A stretch of DNA of 64,000 nucleotides from Paramacrobiotus metropolitanus (GCF_019649055.1 NW_026570279.1:62001-126000); one strand, 5' to 3'. Positions 10,235 through 23,996 are shown, counted from the stretch's first letter. Notes: generated by a model not told the origin, from the letters alone. Translations and numbers: made by a program.

Positions 10235-13200
10235 TACCGATGCAAATTCCAGAAGAATTACAGTCAATGCGCATAATCAATATTTCAATTCAGTATTTTC
10301 ATAAAGATTAATCTACTTACAAAACACACAACGTGCTTGCTTTTATTGATCACTTGCTGCGCGAAATAGTTATTTCACGAGGGAAGAGGACGAGGGCTTA
10401 CGTCTTTCGCAGTTTTCATGGTTTACATGCCTATGATTGTATAAAAATCATCTGGCTGCAGAATGTCTTAAAACAAAGCAAAAAAGTTGAAGTTTTTGGG
10501 CTTATCAAGTAAAGTACGTAATTACGAGTACTTCTAGATGTAAAAAGATGGCTTTGAACGTTCTAAAAGAGATGTATCGAAATTTCAATGATGCCTGAAA
10601 CAGCAGATACTTTTTCGCTAAAAAAACCTGATGGAAAAATAAACCAAATAACACAAAGCTAACGGCGACTCACTAGTTGAACTGGTGTTGATCAAATTTC
10701 GAATGCACGAAATAAAGGGACGGTTCTCGCTAGCTCGGTTCCGACAAAGATTATAGATGCTTTTTCGAATTTAATTCAATGCTCAATTTAGCACACTACA
10801 CACGATTTAACTAACCATATTACCATAAGAAAGAAAGATAAATAGTATTGATTTTGGCTTACCAGTAAACACTAAATGCTAAGTAGAAATCAGGTATATG
10901 GACAGTTACATAGGCGGACAATTTACCGATCCGCAACTATAGCATCTGTCCACCTTCTTATGGTTCTTATTATTAACAAAAACATTCGTAAGCGAAAGAG
11001 TAAAATTCGATTCCACTGCTCCACACAAATTCAGCTTCCCGTCCACACCTTCTTGCTATGTTTTCAAATTTGGGATCATTTTCTGTCATATTGGTAGCAA
11101 ACTCTTTGGTGTCTCTGCACATATCGCAAGAGTGTCAGATTCCATCAATCCGAAAAAATATATATGGATTTCATTCATGTCAGTTTTCTTACATGCAAAC
11201 CTGCAACAAGTAGCTATCCAGCGACTGATTGGCGGTACGGTGCGGCTCGAAGTCTGCGATCATCATATCCGATATGTTCACTTTTTTACGCATCCCTGAA
11301 CAGCAAAATACTCGAGGAGGTCCCCATCTACACAGAAACGCGCTAATGCGGTATATACTGCGCCTTTCGCTGATTTGCCTTGAAAGGAGCTGTTGCCGGT
11401 TCGCATGTGTGGACACTCAGAGGTCATGTTGAACATACACCCTTTGCATTTTTGAAATTCTCAAAATGCATTTACAAAATCTTTGCAGCCTGTTTTTATT
11501 AGGAAAAGCGTCGTGAAGCTGACATTCCGAAAGTTAAGAAACATCGCAACAAAGAAATTAATATCTGCAATTGACAACCGCACAATCAGGCGTGCCGAGG
11601 GTATACGAGGCGTAGCGTGCCTAGCCATTGTCATTTCAGATGAGACAGTATCGTGAGACATATAGGACTTCTTAACAACCATAATGCAAATCTCCATTCT
11701 GAATCCGATCTAACAACTTGTTTCAGCGTCATTTTTCTTTTAATATCAATTAATATAACAATAGTTAATTAAATAAGTTATAATTGAAACTGACATGGTG
11801 CAAATCTGTTTGGGAGTTCAATGTTGGAGTTACAGTATATCTGTACTCTGTAGTTGTGTGGGGCTATGCAGAATTTGAAAGTGAATATAAACGGTAATCA
11901 TATCCCAGTAGTGAATGGTTTTAGATTATGGAATGGTTCTATCAGCAAATGCGATTAATCATTAATGACTGAGATTTTCTAAAAAAACGCGCGTCAAATA
12001 AAAGTTTAGTTTGGATCTCATAGGGCGGGCATACGGTGTCTGAAATATCTTCAGGATATTATATATAAAATTAGTGCCAGTCGTTGATGCTAGTTACTAC
12101 TTTTAGTTATATCTGTTATAGTTTTTGTAATTTAAACGTTACTGCTCTGCAACACTCCCACGATCCGCTTAAACTTTTCAAAATTACACTAGTTCATTTT
12201 TGTGTAAAAGTTAAAAAATGGGTAATAATAAATTGTAGAAAAGTGCTATATGTAACACATACTCTGTAAGTCGTTGCTAAAAACTTGTCATAAATCGCTT
12301 TTCACAATCGAGTAACAACAAGTAAACGGCGCTCACACTTCACAAGTTCTGTACAAGAGTAAATTGAAAGCCATGCAAGTACAGCGAAGTCGCCGCCCTG
12401 GCTACGTGTATATGGCAAGAGCTGTAACTTGGGACATAATTTACTTTTGCATAAAACCGAATGCAATATTTTGCTGGTATAGCTAAAATTGTTAAGATTA
12501 GTTTAATTTTGTACTAATTTTGTGGTGAATAACTTCTCTTTGATTGTACTTAGAAAAAACCAGTAGAAGAGTGTATACACGTTGAAAGGTCGACTGCACG
12601 GGTGTTTTTCCCATAGACGCATATGCTTAACCTTGCGAAGCGTCTCATCTCAAATGACACAATGGAGCCGAAATCACACCTCATTAGCGATTGTGCCGTT
12701 GTCAATTTCTGATGTGCGCGATAATGTTGCAGTTATCATGTTAATTCACTCCCCGGCAGTACTCTTTTGCCAAGGGGTTGGTTGTATCGACTGATATCTT
12801 GGGCGGTTAGGGGCCAAGGTAAAACAAAACGCCCCCGCCGGAAGAATATTCCATACTCCATACTCCGGAAGAATTCCCATACTCCATACATGATTCCTCC
12901 AGTGCCGTGCAGTTATAATATCTGGATGCATCCTCTGTTTCGAATGGTGCACACCGCACTGTGCAGATTAACAGTTATAGCACGGAAAACCACATGAGCA
13001 TTATGAAACCCTGTATTTGCTCATGCTGAGAAAAAAACGGAAAACACTGCAGAAATCTGAGCGATTTGTATCAGTGTTCCGCATGCTGTATCTTCGCGCA
13101 CCATAAGTGTAATACGTTTCTACTGTTTGTTTACTAGCTCAAGCCTTCTGCAACGATTTCTCTTCCACGTAGCTAAATTAATTATCACGCGGTGGTAATC

Positions 13201-14582
13201 TTGCGAGGGAGAAAAAATGCACAGTAACGGAGAAAACGATTGCATGTGAAGTGAAACTATGGACCGTCGGGTAAAGTTGAGTTCTTTTATTGGCAACTTA
13301 TGCATGTTAGCATTGAATGACATTCCGTACACTATCTTTTCCATATTTCTGTTTGGTAAAATTATCAAACAAAATAGAAATCAATAGTCGGCAAATATTG
13401 CGGTTCAAAATATACGAGTAGCAAACCAAAATGCACGAGCGTTTTGCAAAACTATAGTATGTGCCATATGCAGTGATACGGTATTATACTTTGCTTGACG
13501 ATGATGTGAGTTACTGGGACGGGGCACCCGAAAGCCCATGACTGCATCTCGATTCGAAAATTTAATTAATGCATTTTGTATTACTGTGTAAACTGTAGGT
13601 GCGAACTTTTTTACTGGCATTCTATCATGGATATCTGCTTGACTAAAATATGTGATGGCGCACTTCTTTCCGTGTGCCACGTTGGGATGAATGTGCCGAT
13701 GGTATCCATTTTGCGTAAGCACTGTCGCGTCATTTCCCAGATAATGAGGCATTTTTTACAGAGTTGTGAGTGAATTTAAAATAGAAAATCAGACGAATAA
13801 TTCCCTAATTTGACATTTGAATGACACATCGTTCGCCAGGAACTTGGTGATTACCGCTTAACGCCCACTCTTAATTCGCGCGGTGAAGGCTTGTACAGTC
13901 GAAAGTCATCCTGTTTCCCCCAATGTAATTTTTACACTGACTGTTTGCTTAATATATTCCGCGGCCCGACAGCAGCACAAAGATGCCCGAAATCTCGTAT
14001 GAAATCTACCTCAGGCAACACACGGGCCCTGGACATGCTGTTCGAACCACAACCCAGAGTGACCGCCCGAAAACGCTTTCACCACTTCTAGGCGCAGACA
14101 GCTTTCTGTGATATGGTTCGCACCCGGGGAAGAGACTTCAGCAGCAAACTGGCGAAGCACGCTCGCATGAATTTTCAAGACAGCGCTTGTCGATAGAGAT
14201 TCAGCGGGGTAACGCGGCGTCAGTGCTTGGCACGATGGAAGGGCTGGATAAATTAAATGAGATTTTCTTGTTGTAGTATGCATGTTTCTTTCTTTACTTT
14301 GCCCCCAAGTATGATTTGACCAATAAAGTGCGTAAAGTTTACAACCTTGTTTGCCCATTGCAGTAATGGTAAATGTTACTGCTAGAGATTCTTGACATGC
14401 CTCAGTTAAAGTAATAGGATATACGTGTACTTTCCGCAATTGCGATATCGAATACCATTAAAAATTGCAATAACAGAAAGGCATTAGCCAGGGAATTAAA
14501 TTGTGATTTTTGGTATTGATATATCGATGCTCTTTGATCATGGGTTAACTCGAAGTTCTTATTCTGTCGGTAATGTTCGCAG
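10235..14582. other. Long stretch without a supported gene
   Basis: AT-rich and without recognisable exons on either strand. Open frames of 70-140 codons exist (for example minus strand 14011-14439 and 13405-13752) but show no family motif, repeat or signal. The exon carrying TM1 of the downstream TRH-receptor-like gene would be expected somewhere here; I could not find it. Confidence 0.35.
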
Positions 14583-15094
14583 GTGGCGATGGCTTATGCC
14601 GATCTACTGGTCTGTTTAACGGCTATTCCGGAAGCTATTGTTTCGTATCATTATGGAAATCAATGGTTTCTTGGCCAAGTGTGCTGTTCCCTCTTCGTCT
14701 TCCTCAATTTCTTTGGGATTAATGCCGGTGTCGCAAGGTAGTTAGTATTAATATTTACCAGAACAAGTATAAAATATTTGGGATTCCCGAATATGCGTGA
14801 TATACAGTAAAGAGAAGGTCCCGAATCGGGATTTGCTCTTACCAGGGCCCATTTCCCGGGTCTAAGTTCAGAAAATCCTGAATTATCGTAGAGTGGTAGA
14901 ATTCTACCTTAGAATGATTTAAAATAATTTCATTTGCAAATGATCATAGAGCGTGGCCTAGCTGATATAGATAAATACCGTAATATTACAAACTGTTGTT
15001 GACGTTAGTGGATTTTACGCAGCTGTTGCACGCGAATCATTCAGAACACCAATACTTCGAGGTATTCACAGCTACTGAGAATAATTAAAACAAC

Positions 15095-15142
15095 CGTAGC
15101 AGCCTGGCGGATGGTGTATACGCCATCCGCCAGGCTGCTACG
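15095..15142. repeat. 20-bp perfect palindrome in the receptor intron
   Basis: The arms CGTAGCAGCCTGGCGGATGG (15095-15114) and its exact reverse complement (15123-15142) flank an 8-nt loop. It is followed directly by a second short palindromic run of TACGTAAATACG. Confidence 0.75.
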
Positions 15143-15350
15143 TATTTACGTAAATACGTATTTACAGAGGCCTCTGCAGTGGTGATCTAACTGCCGAGTA
15201 CAATTTGACACTGCGATATATCTAGTGTAGGGGCATCATTCTACTCGCTTGAATCCGGAGTACTGTACTTGCTCTCAGCTTTTCCTGTACGTGCTCTGTT
15301 CTTACTCATGTTATTATGTACTTTCAATACCATATTTGTGTAATATGCAC

Positions 15351-17370
15351 GAGAACGTTTGTAGCCGGCAAGAATGTTAACATGTTCCCGGTTCACGGTG
15401 TGAGCATATTTGCCGGGCGAAAATGCTTGTGAGCATTTTTGACGGGAGAAAATGCTCACGAATCAGAACATGCAGGTCAATGCGCGCAGAATCCAGTTCG
15501 AGATATGGCGAAACATAATTTAAAAATTATCAGTAAACGTTTTAGGAAAGTGCAAGGAAACAGGTCAGAATAATTTCTCTAGTCTGTATGTTTTTATTAG
15601 TGCCATTAAAACCACAGAAAGATAGCTTAAAGTTTTATTTTCGGCAAATCGTTAAGGGTTTCACTGTTCTGAAAAAGTATTTTTCGTTTGTTCTATCTGA
15701 CAATGAGCAACGATAGTTGCGCGCGCGAACTGTTATAAGTTTAATACGTGAATCATTTGGCTCAATTAACTTTAACAGAGTATTAACGCAGCAGTTTATA
15801 ATGAGAGCGGTTCAATTACTGTGGTGCCGAGTGAATTCCGCACTTTTTCGTACAGCATGCCTGACAAGCGCTGTATGGATGGCTTTAGAGTTCAGTGGGT
15901 TCAATGTCTACAGGCTTATGAACTGGCTGAACGCGCAATTTGAAATAATTCATATTCAGTAGTATACGCGGGTACGACAAAGCATTCGAACTAGCAGTTA
16001 GATAATACGTGATACAGTTAGTATGTTTGGTAACCATAAATAGTAAAAATTTATTTTGATTAGATTCACATCTGTAAATCTTGGTGGAGAACCGTTTTGA
16101 AGCAGGAACGATTTTTCAAAAGTGAGCAACGCCATTACGCTCTACCCTTTGCTACTGGCAGCCTGACGCTGTTCAGCGCGTTCAGTGAACGCTGAACCCC
16201 ATATACAGCTCTAGTGTATCAGGCTTTACGAAATGGTGCGGAATTTAGTACCACAGTACCATCGTTTACCGATTGCCGTGCACTTACAAGCGTGAACATC
16301 CCGGCCCGGCACGCGTGCTCACAAACGTGAGCATCCCTGCCCGGCGCCCATGTTCACGAATGTAATATGAACCGCCGCCATGTAGAGAAAAAGCGCATCT
16401 GATCTGCATACGAGAGCGGCAAATGTAAGCGGTATCAGATTACCGCATAGATCCTACAACTTAAGCATCCCTTGCCAGAGACCATGAACACAATAATATG
16501 AGAAAACATATACGCTATTCATCGGTCTTCCGAAGTAAAAACAAGCAACATCTGCTTTTTATGTTGTACAGGAGCGCACATTGAAGACAAGCGTGCAGTG
16601 TGCTCTGTATACTTCTGCTTTGCGCTATGATGCTTGTTGGATACAGAATAACATGAAGACTTGGCCACGTGTAAATTACCATGCTGTGTACCTATGTAAA
16701 ACACAGCCGGTAAACGGGTTACCCGCACCGCAATGAAACTTATCTACCCCCAGCGATATGCATAATCGTCTCAAAAACCTCCGCGCGCGCAACATCCGCT
16801 TGTTCAAAATAGAAGTTGGAAATTACTGTATAAGAAAATGTAAACGGTTAAGTGTGTGCCAGAAACAGAGTTTTACTTTGTCCATTACGAGTGATAAATA
16901 TGTACATAGGTGATTCTGAATAAAAATCTGTGCCGTTGTACTTCCTCAAAAATTGCACTGATATTTTTTTTTTAATTGATTTTAAACGAGAAAGTGGACC
17001 TAGTTTTTTTATCCAATGTAAGCATACAAATCAGAACCTGAAAGCAGTACAAAATAGTGTTTCGTTGTGCGCGAAATAGATCAAGTGTCAGCAGATGTAA
17101 ACACACTTAGTACCGTTGCCGGGACACGTACCTTAATTATTGTATTTTCAGCGAAAATGTATTTCAGCGGCGGAAACTCATATTCACAATCATCTCTGAA
17201 ATGTGCTGTCTTAGTCATATTGCAGGAAAAATTTGCACATAATCTGCATAATATCATTCGTGAGCATTTTCGCCCGTCAAAAATGCTCACAAGCATTTTC
17301 GCCCGGCAAATATGCTCACAGCGTGAACCGTGAACATGTTAACATTCTTGCCGGCTACACACGTTCGCTA
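15351..17370. mobile_element. 2-kb foldback element inside the TRH-receptor-like intron
   Basis: The left arm at about 15351-15467 and right arm at about 17259-17370 are nearly identical inverted copies of about 110 bp, with shared words GTAGCCGGCAAGAATGTTAA and GGGCGAAAATGCTTGTGAGC. A related degenerate motif (GTGAGCATCCCTGCCCGGC) lies inside at 16262-16370. No transposase frame is apparent. It accounts for most of the intron between the two receptor exons. Confidence 0.75.
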
Positions 17371-18796
17371 AAACACAATCAGAGTCAGGAGTCATTTGGT
17401 TTTTTTTGACATTGTACCGTCAAACCATTTCGATGTTCTAGCACAAATTCCGTTTGTCGGAATTATTAGTGAAACACGGTTCCATAAGCTTAACTTTAAA
17501 CCGCTTCAGGCGTACTATAAAAGTCTCGCAATAGTACTATAACCTTAAATCTACGCCTGTATGAATACGTAAATAAAATGATGTTCGTTGCACAGCATGT
17601 CTATGATGACCTTTGAGCGTTACGTCGCCATCTGCTGTCCATTGTTAGCACGCAAAGTGTGCACCGTGGAGCGCACGCGCAAAATTATTTTCTACTTATG
17701 GATCGCCGCCGCCGTCTACTGTTCACCGTGGCTTGGTCTGACCGAAGTGAAGACCATCGAAGGCACAGATAGGAAAATCTGTGATTTTCGCTTAACGCAG
17801 GCGTACTACAGTACATGCACATCTCTGGCGCGGATTTGTTAATATTTTACTTAGTCCCGTTGTTGGTGGCGGTGGTAATCTACATAAGGATCGACGTGTC
17901 GCTACGGAAGCGCGAAGCTGCAATTGGTGTATGCGTCAGTGTAGCGGAAGACGGGAAAACCTCAATGGAGTCAACACTCCGGTATAAGGTGAGCAAGGAT
18001 CCACGACCCTTCTGCCTACGATGATTTACGCCTTTAACAGCAGTGCAAACCATTGCGATTTCATCAGGACTGAATCAACAGCCGTCCTACTCCGGGAAAT
18101 TATGCGCAGTGACAGTCCTCTGGCATGGATATTTGTAGTACTTCCGACAGCTGACTAAGTAACCTTCACACAACGACACTGTAAAAAGCCTTAATTCTGT
18201 ATACTGTAAGTTTCAAGACTTGCATAGTTTGTTGATGCTATGTAAACTTCGAGAAATTTTTAAACCGGTATTAGGGATAAGCCGGATGCCGGCTTCGGAT
18301 GCGCTGACTACCCTTGCAGTACGACAATATATTCCCACTTCCGGCAAATTAGCAGTGCTATGCGAGCAACCGCGTTTCTTGGGGATGTACTGACTCCGCC
18401 GACCAGTAGAAGAATTCAAAAAACAGTTGGATCGCATGAAGCTAATAGCTTTCGGTCGCCATTAGCCGGCAGTCGGATAAGCACCGAACTGCAAGGCAGT
18501 CGGGTTTGTAATTTTTTTGAAGTATTACGGTCGAAGACTACAACGTTAGCGTGGGCATGTTAACGTTAACGTTAACGTGGGCACGTGAAACGTTGGCATT
18601 CTGGCCGGGCACACCTGTTAAATGCGCTAACCGTTTACATGTTTACAGTTCTGCCCGCTACAAGCGCTGTTTACGAACTGCATTCGATCTGTCTGCCCCT
18701 GGTCGCGTTACCCCCATAGAAAGAAAAAATTCTCTGGGTTCGCGTGATTATACTAACTGTAGTGGTGCAACTTTTTCTTACGACACAAAATTAATA

Positions 18797-19540
18797 CAGG
18801 GGTGCCGCGCCAAGTTCGGACAGCTGCGAAAAATTTATTTAAAAAAATCACCGTATACATCTGTGTTTTCGTCTTTGTATTTTCTAGTACAACTTTTAAT
18901 TGCGAACCCAAAAATATCGAAGTTGAGTATGTTCGCTATGACAATAAGGGGCGGGGCGAATGTTTAGGGGAAGGGGTAGTGGTCATTTTTCTGGCGCTTA
19001 TAACTGCACCTCTGAAAAATGTAGCAAACGACATTTCTGGGTGAGCGTTTCTGAAAACTGTTAAGCGACCCAGAAGGTGTCCGTCGGGGGCCAGCAGAGC
19101 GAACTAACGCCCTCAGTGCCCGCGGCGAACTGGAAACAAGACTCATCTCCCATAGACTTGTATGTTAAGAAGCACATCCAAAGAAATGCGGTTGCCAAGA
19201 GCACTGTTAGCATCAGATAAGATGTTAGTGATTAAAAGAAAAGAAAGAAGGTTCCACTAGGTGGCCATAATATCGTTTAAAACTTTTCAGCCTCCTCCAA
19301 TTTTTAAATACTTGTCGAATGAACTCGATTATTTCTTAGTAAGCAGTGCGATTTTTGCACCAAAAATTAAATTCGAAATTTGGCTGCCGTTCCTGAGCCT
19401 CATCTTTTTGCATGGAAACAAAATTACTGAAGGTGCTACAGACCAAGCACTATCACGTAAAAGTTTTAAAAAAAATTTAGATTTCACTGATAGGAGTAGA
19501 AGAATTATTTTAACTGTCCGAACTTGGCCCGGCACCCCTG
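18797..19540. mobile_element. 744-bp MITE with CAGGGGTGCC ends and TA target site
   Basis: The left end CAGGGGTGCCGCGCCAAGTT and, on the minus strand, the right end CAGGGGTGCCGGGCCAAGTT match over about 30 bp (continuing CGGACAG). TA flanks both sides (18795-18796, 19541-19542). The interior has no recognisable transposase. A Tc1/mariner-like non-autonomous element is the simplest reading. Confidence 0.75.
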
Positions 19541-19542
19541 TA

Positions 19543-22090
19543 ACTTAAGAAATGTAACTGGTTGCTAGAAAAACAATTGTCAGGGTACACACTCCACAGG
19601 CCGGCTCCAACTCAAAAATTTTTTGATTCTGTTGCGGAAAGGTAGCACACCTGCTCTAGATGGTACACTCAAGAAATAGTTTCAGCTGCTATGTTAGGTT
19701 GCCCGGTTGGTGTGGCAAAATATCAAGTACTATACAAGGCAGTACAGGTTTTATGCGTACATGTCATCTTGAGGACATTGCAGTAGGTCAGTACAGACTG
19801 TAGCCGTGAACTCTTGCAGCTCCCTAGCACCGATGTAAGCGTGCAATAGTCCCCCCTCAATCCCCGTGCAGTAATCCCACCGCCATGCCTCCGCTGTCGA
19901 ACTGCAAATTGTCAAAATAGGCAATTCTGTTTGTCAATTAACGAGAGACAATCTTTTCTCCGGTGGGCGGTCTTTATTGCATAATACTGTAGATTTCTGA
20001 CAGCTGGTGGTTTAATAGCGACTGCTGCGGGTTTCGCTTGCCTTATGATTATTTTTTTGCAGAACGGTAGTATACCTACGTAGTAACCTTAAAAAAATAA
20101 TTTCAGCTGCTACGATCAAGGTGAGGGTGACCAAACACAAATTAAAAGAGTACGTAATACCACAAAGGTACAATCGATAAGTAATACAACGCACTGCACG
20201 GTTTTATTTGTACCGGACCTACGGGCACCGTGGCAGGCAGTAGCCTTGCGCGCTTGCATACTCGGTAGGAGCACTACTCGGTAGGAGCCGGCTTATGTGC
20301 CATGGTTAGGTGGCTTTCTTCTTATTTCACACTTATTACCTGTATCAGCAAAACTTACACGGCATACCCCAATATTACAATGTGTACATACTGTAAACGT
20401 TTTCGCACGGTTAGTTGCGTAATCCACTTAATCCAAACCGTAGCGCATATAAAGCTCGATTTTCGTTCTACCCATTCACCATGTCAGTTTTATTCATTAA
20501 AAAAATACGCAGTTAAAAAAGGAAAACTCTCAATCGCGGGTGGATTGTGAAATATGTCCCTTATCGTGCCCGGAAAAGCTTTTCTTCTGCAAAAATAGAG
20601 TGCCACTTGTGCTGCGTAATGGGCAATCCCTGCAGGTTTGGCACTTTTCGAAAGCCTTCAGTTTTATTCGACCTGCTCAAATTATAATTAAACTAGCGCA
20701 GAAAAATTTTTGTATTGAGAACCAGAAAGTTTGCAAGTAAAAAGTTCTCGGAGGAACTACATGTCGACGATTTAATAGAAGCATCAGCATATCAGTCTAC
20801 GGCAAACTGACAGTTTCCGGGCATGTAAAAGGGCATATGTGTGACAGATCGTAGCTGTGTTCAGCGTTGTAATCGTAGATAGCAACTGTGGAAAACCATT
20901 GGTGATTGCCGAATGCTAATTTGCTTCAATGATCATGAATGCACACAATGGCGCCTTCAGCAGACCGTCAGAGGCTGACATTGTGGCAGCCAGTGATATC
21001 TTGCGATACTGCATTTGAGAAATTTTTTCTTAGCGTCATAAAGCGTTTTCCTCCAACGCTACTTCGTAGCCACTGTGACACTGAATCCCTGGGTTACGAC
21101 TATGACACTAAATTCGTGGGTTCAGATGAGTCACATGTTTAGTTGTTCACTGCAACCTTTTGTTTGATAACACAAAATAATCTTCGTTTGATAACACAAA
21201 ATAACAAGGCCTCAGAATAATATTTGTGCTTCATTTTTTTAAATTTTGAGCGGTAACAATAACTGCAGTTTATTAAAAATTTTTGAGGTGTAGCTCCTCT
21301 TGCGTTCAAATATTTTCTAGCGTGGTACTTCGTTTAGCCACATCCATTTACCTTATGACCATGCAAAGCTCATTTTAACGGAAATTACAGTTATTAGATC
21401 GTGTAACTAGATGCGCTGATTGGGATGTTTTAAGGTGTTACGACATAAGCCTGCATTCTCGGAACTGATAAGTACTTGTATAAGAGCGGCTTTCACATAA
21501 TAGGAAACTGCTATTTATACTATGAAATGTGAGTCACAATTTACCGGAAGCATATGGGGTTAGACGTTTCACGTTTGCACTGTACGTTTGCACTGTACGG
21601 CTTCGCTGCCATGGTCCGTTGTATTCAGTTTGCCTTGCTTTAAGATTATGCTACACGCCTACACGGTGACCGCTGCACTGGGTTAAACGGGAATCTGCGG
21701 GATTAATTCCTATGTCTTCTCGGGCTGATGGCATCTCAACCGAATCAAAATAAAATTACCGAGAGAACGGCTTAAAGTGTAGTGCTGCTGACGATGACAA
21801 ATAACATAACTAACATTTACAGCTACCGTATTACATATCCGTGTATGAAAAAGCTACACTTCTTGCAGTATGCACGCGGCGTGCTCTTCGAAAGTTACCA
21901 GCAAACGTAAACATAGTTATCTGCTGGCTTATCGACACTCCATTTTTTTGTGGAACTCGGTCTAACTCGCACACGCGGTATAATCTTTTTCCTTGTTTTA
22001 AACTTGTTTTTCGCGTCAGATTCCAAAGCGAGGGTGCAAGCAGACTGCGTAATTAATTATTAATTCTGTAGGTAGTTACCTTCAACTGCA
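19543..22090. other. No gene seen; short direct repeats
   Basis: AT-rich spacer between two receptor genes. It contains a direct repeat CTCGGTAGGAGC twice near 20259-20290, TTTGATAACACAAAATAA twice near 21162-21202 and CGTTTGCACTGTACG twice near 21569-21600. I looked for TM6/TM7 codons (CWxP, NPxxY) continuing the upstream receptor and found none. Confidence 0.35.
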
Positions 22091-22954
22091 ATGCGGAATT
22101 ATCGCGCTCCTTCGCCGTTATGGAACAGCACTGTCACCCTGCCCGAGCTGACTGTCTGGATCACTGCACAATTTTTAATCGGCATTGCCGGCGCCTTAAT
22201 GATTGTCTTTCTAATGATGGCCATGTCACGTTTGCGAAAAATCAACACATTCTCTGGTTGGCTAATTCTGCACTCATTGGCCCTCGATCTGATCTTTTGC
22301 GTAATAGCTAACCCAGTCATCAACGTCCCAATCTATCTCACCCAGTTACGTATAGAGTTTCCCTACCACTGCGTTCCAGCCAGTTTTCTGTTGGTTGTAC
22401 TTATTCACGCCAGAAATTGGACAGGGGTGGCACTGTCATTTAACCGCTTCCTCGCCATCGCCGCTCCGTTTTGGTTTAAAAAACTGCAGTCACAGTGGCA
22501 CGCCATGATCATTCCAGTATTAATTTGGCTCATCGCCATTGGCTGTAATATCCCACCGCTATTTTCTGCGGGATTGACACACGGCCGTTTGCAGTCGGGC
22601 GGCTGCGGATGGGTGCGTAAAGATGGCGCCACAGTCCCGCTTCTGGGGACCATCGGCACATATTTGCCCATTGGGATAATGTGTTTAGTGTACATCACTC
22701 TGTTCGCCGTTGTGGAGTGTATGCAGATCTCGAACCGGCGGCAGAGTACGGCGGGCGGTGATCTTCCGCAGAATCGCATGCTGCGACGCCGTCTGCATAC
22801 AACCGAAGCGTTATGCTTGTCGTTCATTTGGTACTGCGCATGCACACTGCCACCGGCAATTTTGACAATGTTTTATGCGGAATGGTGGAGCAAAGAAATC
22901 CGCTGGTTACTGTGTACGAAAATCACCCAGGTGTCGGCTTATGCTGCCAGTCCG
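22091..22954 (+). CDS. Orphan class A GPCR, exon covering N-terminus to start of TM7
   Basis: A 288-codon open exon starting MRNYRAPSP, with one N-glycosylation site (N12). Seven-helix pattern: TM1 about 22-45, TM2 56-83, TM3 96-120 with NRF (118-120) in place of DRY, TM4 138-158, TM5 184-208, TM6 238-261 with CTLP in place of CWxP, and the beginning of TM7 at 272-288. Cys94 and Cys172 are placed for the TM3-ECL2 disulfide. It ends at a GTAAGC donor just before the expected NPxxY, so TM7 must be finished by another exon; if the donor is skipped, the frame stops 11 codons later. It looks closest to melatonin/moody-type orphan receptors, but no ligand can be named. A possible but weak continuation (AATCCC, NPLLLF) is at about 23292. 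A repeat element starts about 75 bp downstream. Confidence 0.85.
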
Positions 22955-23414
22955 GTAAGCCACAGTATAGAAACTCCTGACTACCGTTGATTGACTGTTA
23001 AGAAAAAGTTGATTGTTAAGGAAAAGTTTCAAGCCGGGCGGCCCAGGGACTGAAATAGTGGAAAATCAATGATGGACGCCCCTGGGGGGCTTCGCCCCGG
23101 GGAAGCCTGAAAACGTTTGACCTTTTGTACGAATTAAATATTTAAATTTTGATGAATTTCTGAATGGCTGTTTCGAGATGACGTGACGGTTGTTTGGGGA
23201 AACGACATCTTTATACACAACTGTTTAATCCGACCGGGTAATCAATTCGCGCGGGGAGTAGCTACAAAATCACGATGTAATGAGTGTAATCCCCTGCTTC
23301 TGTTTACCGGCTTCTTTCCTTCTCTCCAGCTCCCAGCTTCCCTATGGCTACGCGACAGGTCGTCGCGGGACATTTGGTTTTACGGACATTTCGTCTAAGG
23401 ACAACTCGTTTTTG

Positions 23415-23518
23415 TGGCAAATAGTCATATGACTGTTGCCATAAACCATATGATTGCCATAAACCATATGATTGCCATATTTGCCATATGGCAAATAGTC
23501 ATATGATTGCCATAAACC
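23415..23518. repeat. Minisatellite of CATATGATTGCCATAAAC units
   Basis: Tandem, partly inverted copies of about 17-18 bp (ATAAACCATATGATTGCC) with interspersed GGCAAATAGTCATATG. It is self-complementary around CATATG. No coding role. Confidence 0.7.
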
Positions 23519-23907
23519 AGTCGATATTTTTTCGATTCCGCGAAAGTCGTGCGACCAAGTGTCACACAATAAAACGGTTTCAAAACAAATTATCCCAAAA
23601 CAAATTAGCCGCTGCGACGAAAAACGTGTGGCGAAATGTCCCACGACGAAATGTCCCGCAACCACTTGGGCTGTCACGGTTGATTTAATGATGGACGCAA
23701 ATGTCTTGAACTGCATGAGCCATGAGGACAGCAGTCGGCCAACCTGTACGCGTTCAAGATAGCGCATTGGGCAAACCCAGTTTCCGGCTTTCATTAAAAC
23801 TGACATAATGCTGTTTTAAAATCGCGCGGAGAGCGAAAAAAGATTATTTTTCAGTGCTTAAGCGGTGCGGTATCGCGTGTCCCTAGTCAGAAAAAGATAA
23901 AATTATC

Positions 23908-23996
23908 ACCCGCCTTATTTGTGACTCATTCCCATAGCATCTTTCTTAGAAAGATGGTATGGGAATGAGTCCCAAATAAGGCGAGTAGCCGCAATT
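23908..23996. repeat. 89-bp palindrome
   Basis: Arms CGCCTTATTTGTGACTCATT and AATGAGTCCCAAATAAGGCG pair with one or two mismatches; the centre CATCTTTCTTAGAAAGATG also pairs. It is the size and shape of a minimal MITE. Confidence 0.75.

Larger units (their letters stand above)
14583..17988 (+). pseudogene. TRH-receptor-like class A GPCR, TM2-TM5 in two exons, frameshifted
   Basis: Exon 14583-14737 encodes TM2 to the start of TM3 (AYADLLVCL, FFGINAGVA). After an intron of about 2.86 kb, exon 17596-17988 starts AGC-ATG across the junction and encodes the rest of TM3 with an ERY motif (SMSMMTFERYVAIC), TM4 (AVYCSPWLGL) and TM5 (DLLIFYLVPLLVAVVIY). GINA...FERYVAICCP and YCSPW are the pattern of thyrotropin-releasing-hormone (EFLamide-type) receptors. 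Near 17810 the reading frame changes by one base: the upstream frame stops at 17840-17842 while TM5 continues in another frame, with no room for an intron. The exon ends RYK before a GTGAGC donor. No exon for TM1, TM6 or TM7 was found between 10 and 22 kb. It is either a decayed gene or a gene with a one-base sequence error. Confidence 0.75.

Noticed and set aside
11189-11416. Minus-strand frame ending SLDSYLLQ before a GTTTGC site as an exon
   Set aside because: The donor is poor, no neighbour exons were found, and no family is recognised.
13405-13752. 115-codon minus-strand frame as a transposase fragment
   Set aside because: No catalytic triad spacing or helix-turn-helix pattern can be recognised and no inverted ends flank it.
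14011-14439. 142-codon minus-strand frame as a gene
   Set aside because: No motif, signal or family resemblance, no splice logic, and it lies in AT-rich DNA where such frames arise by chance.
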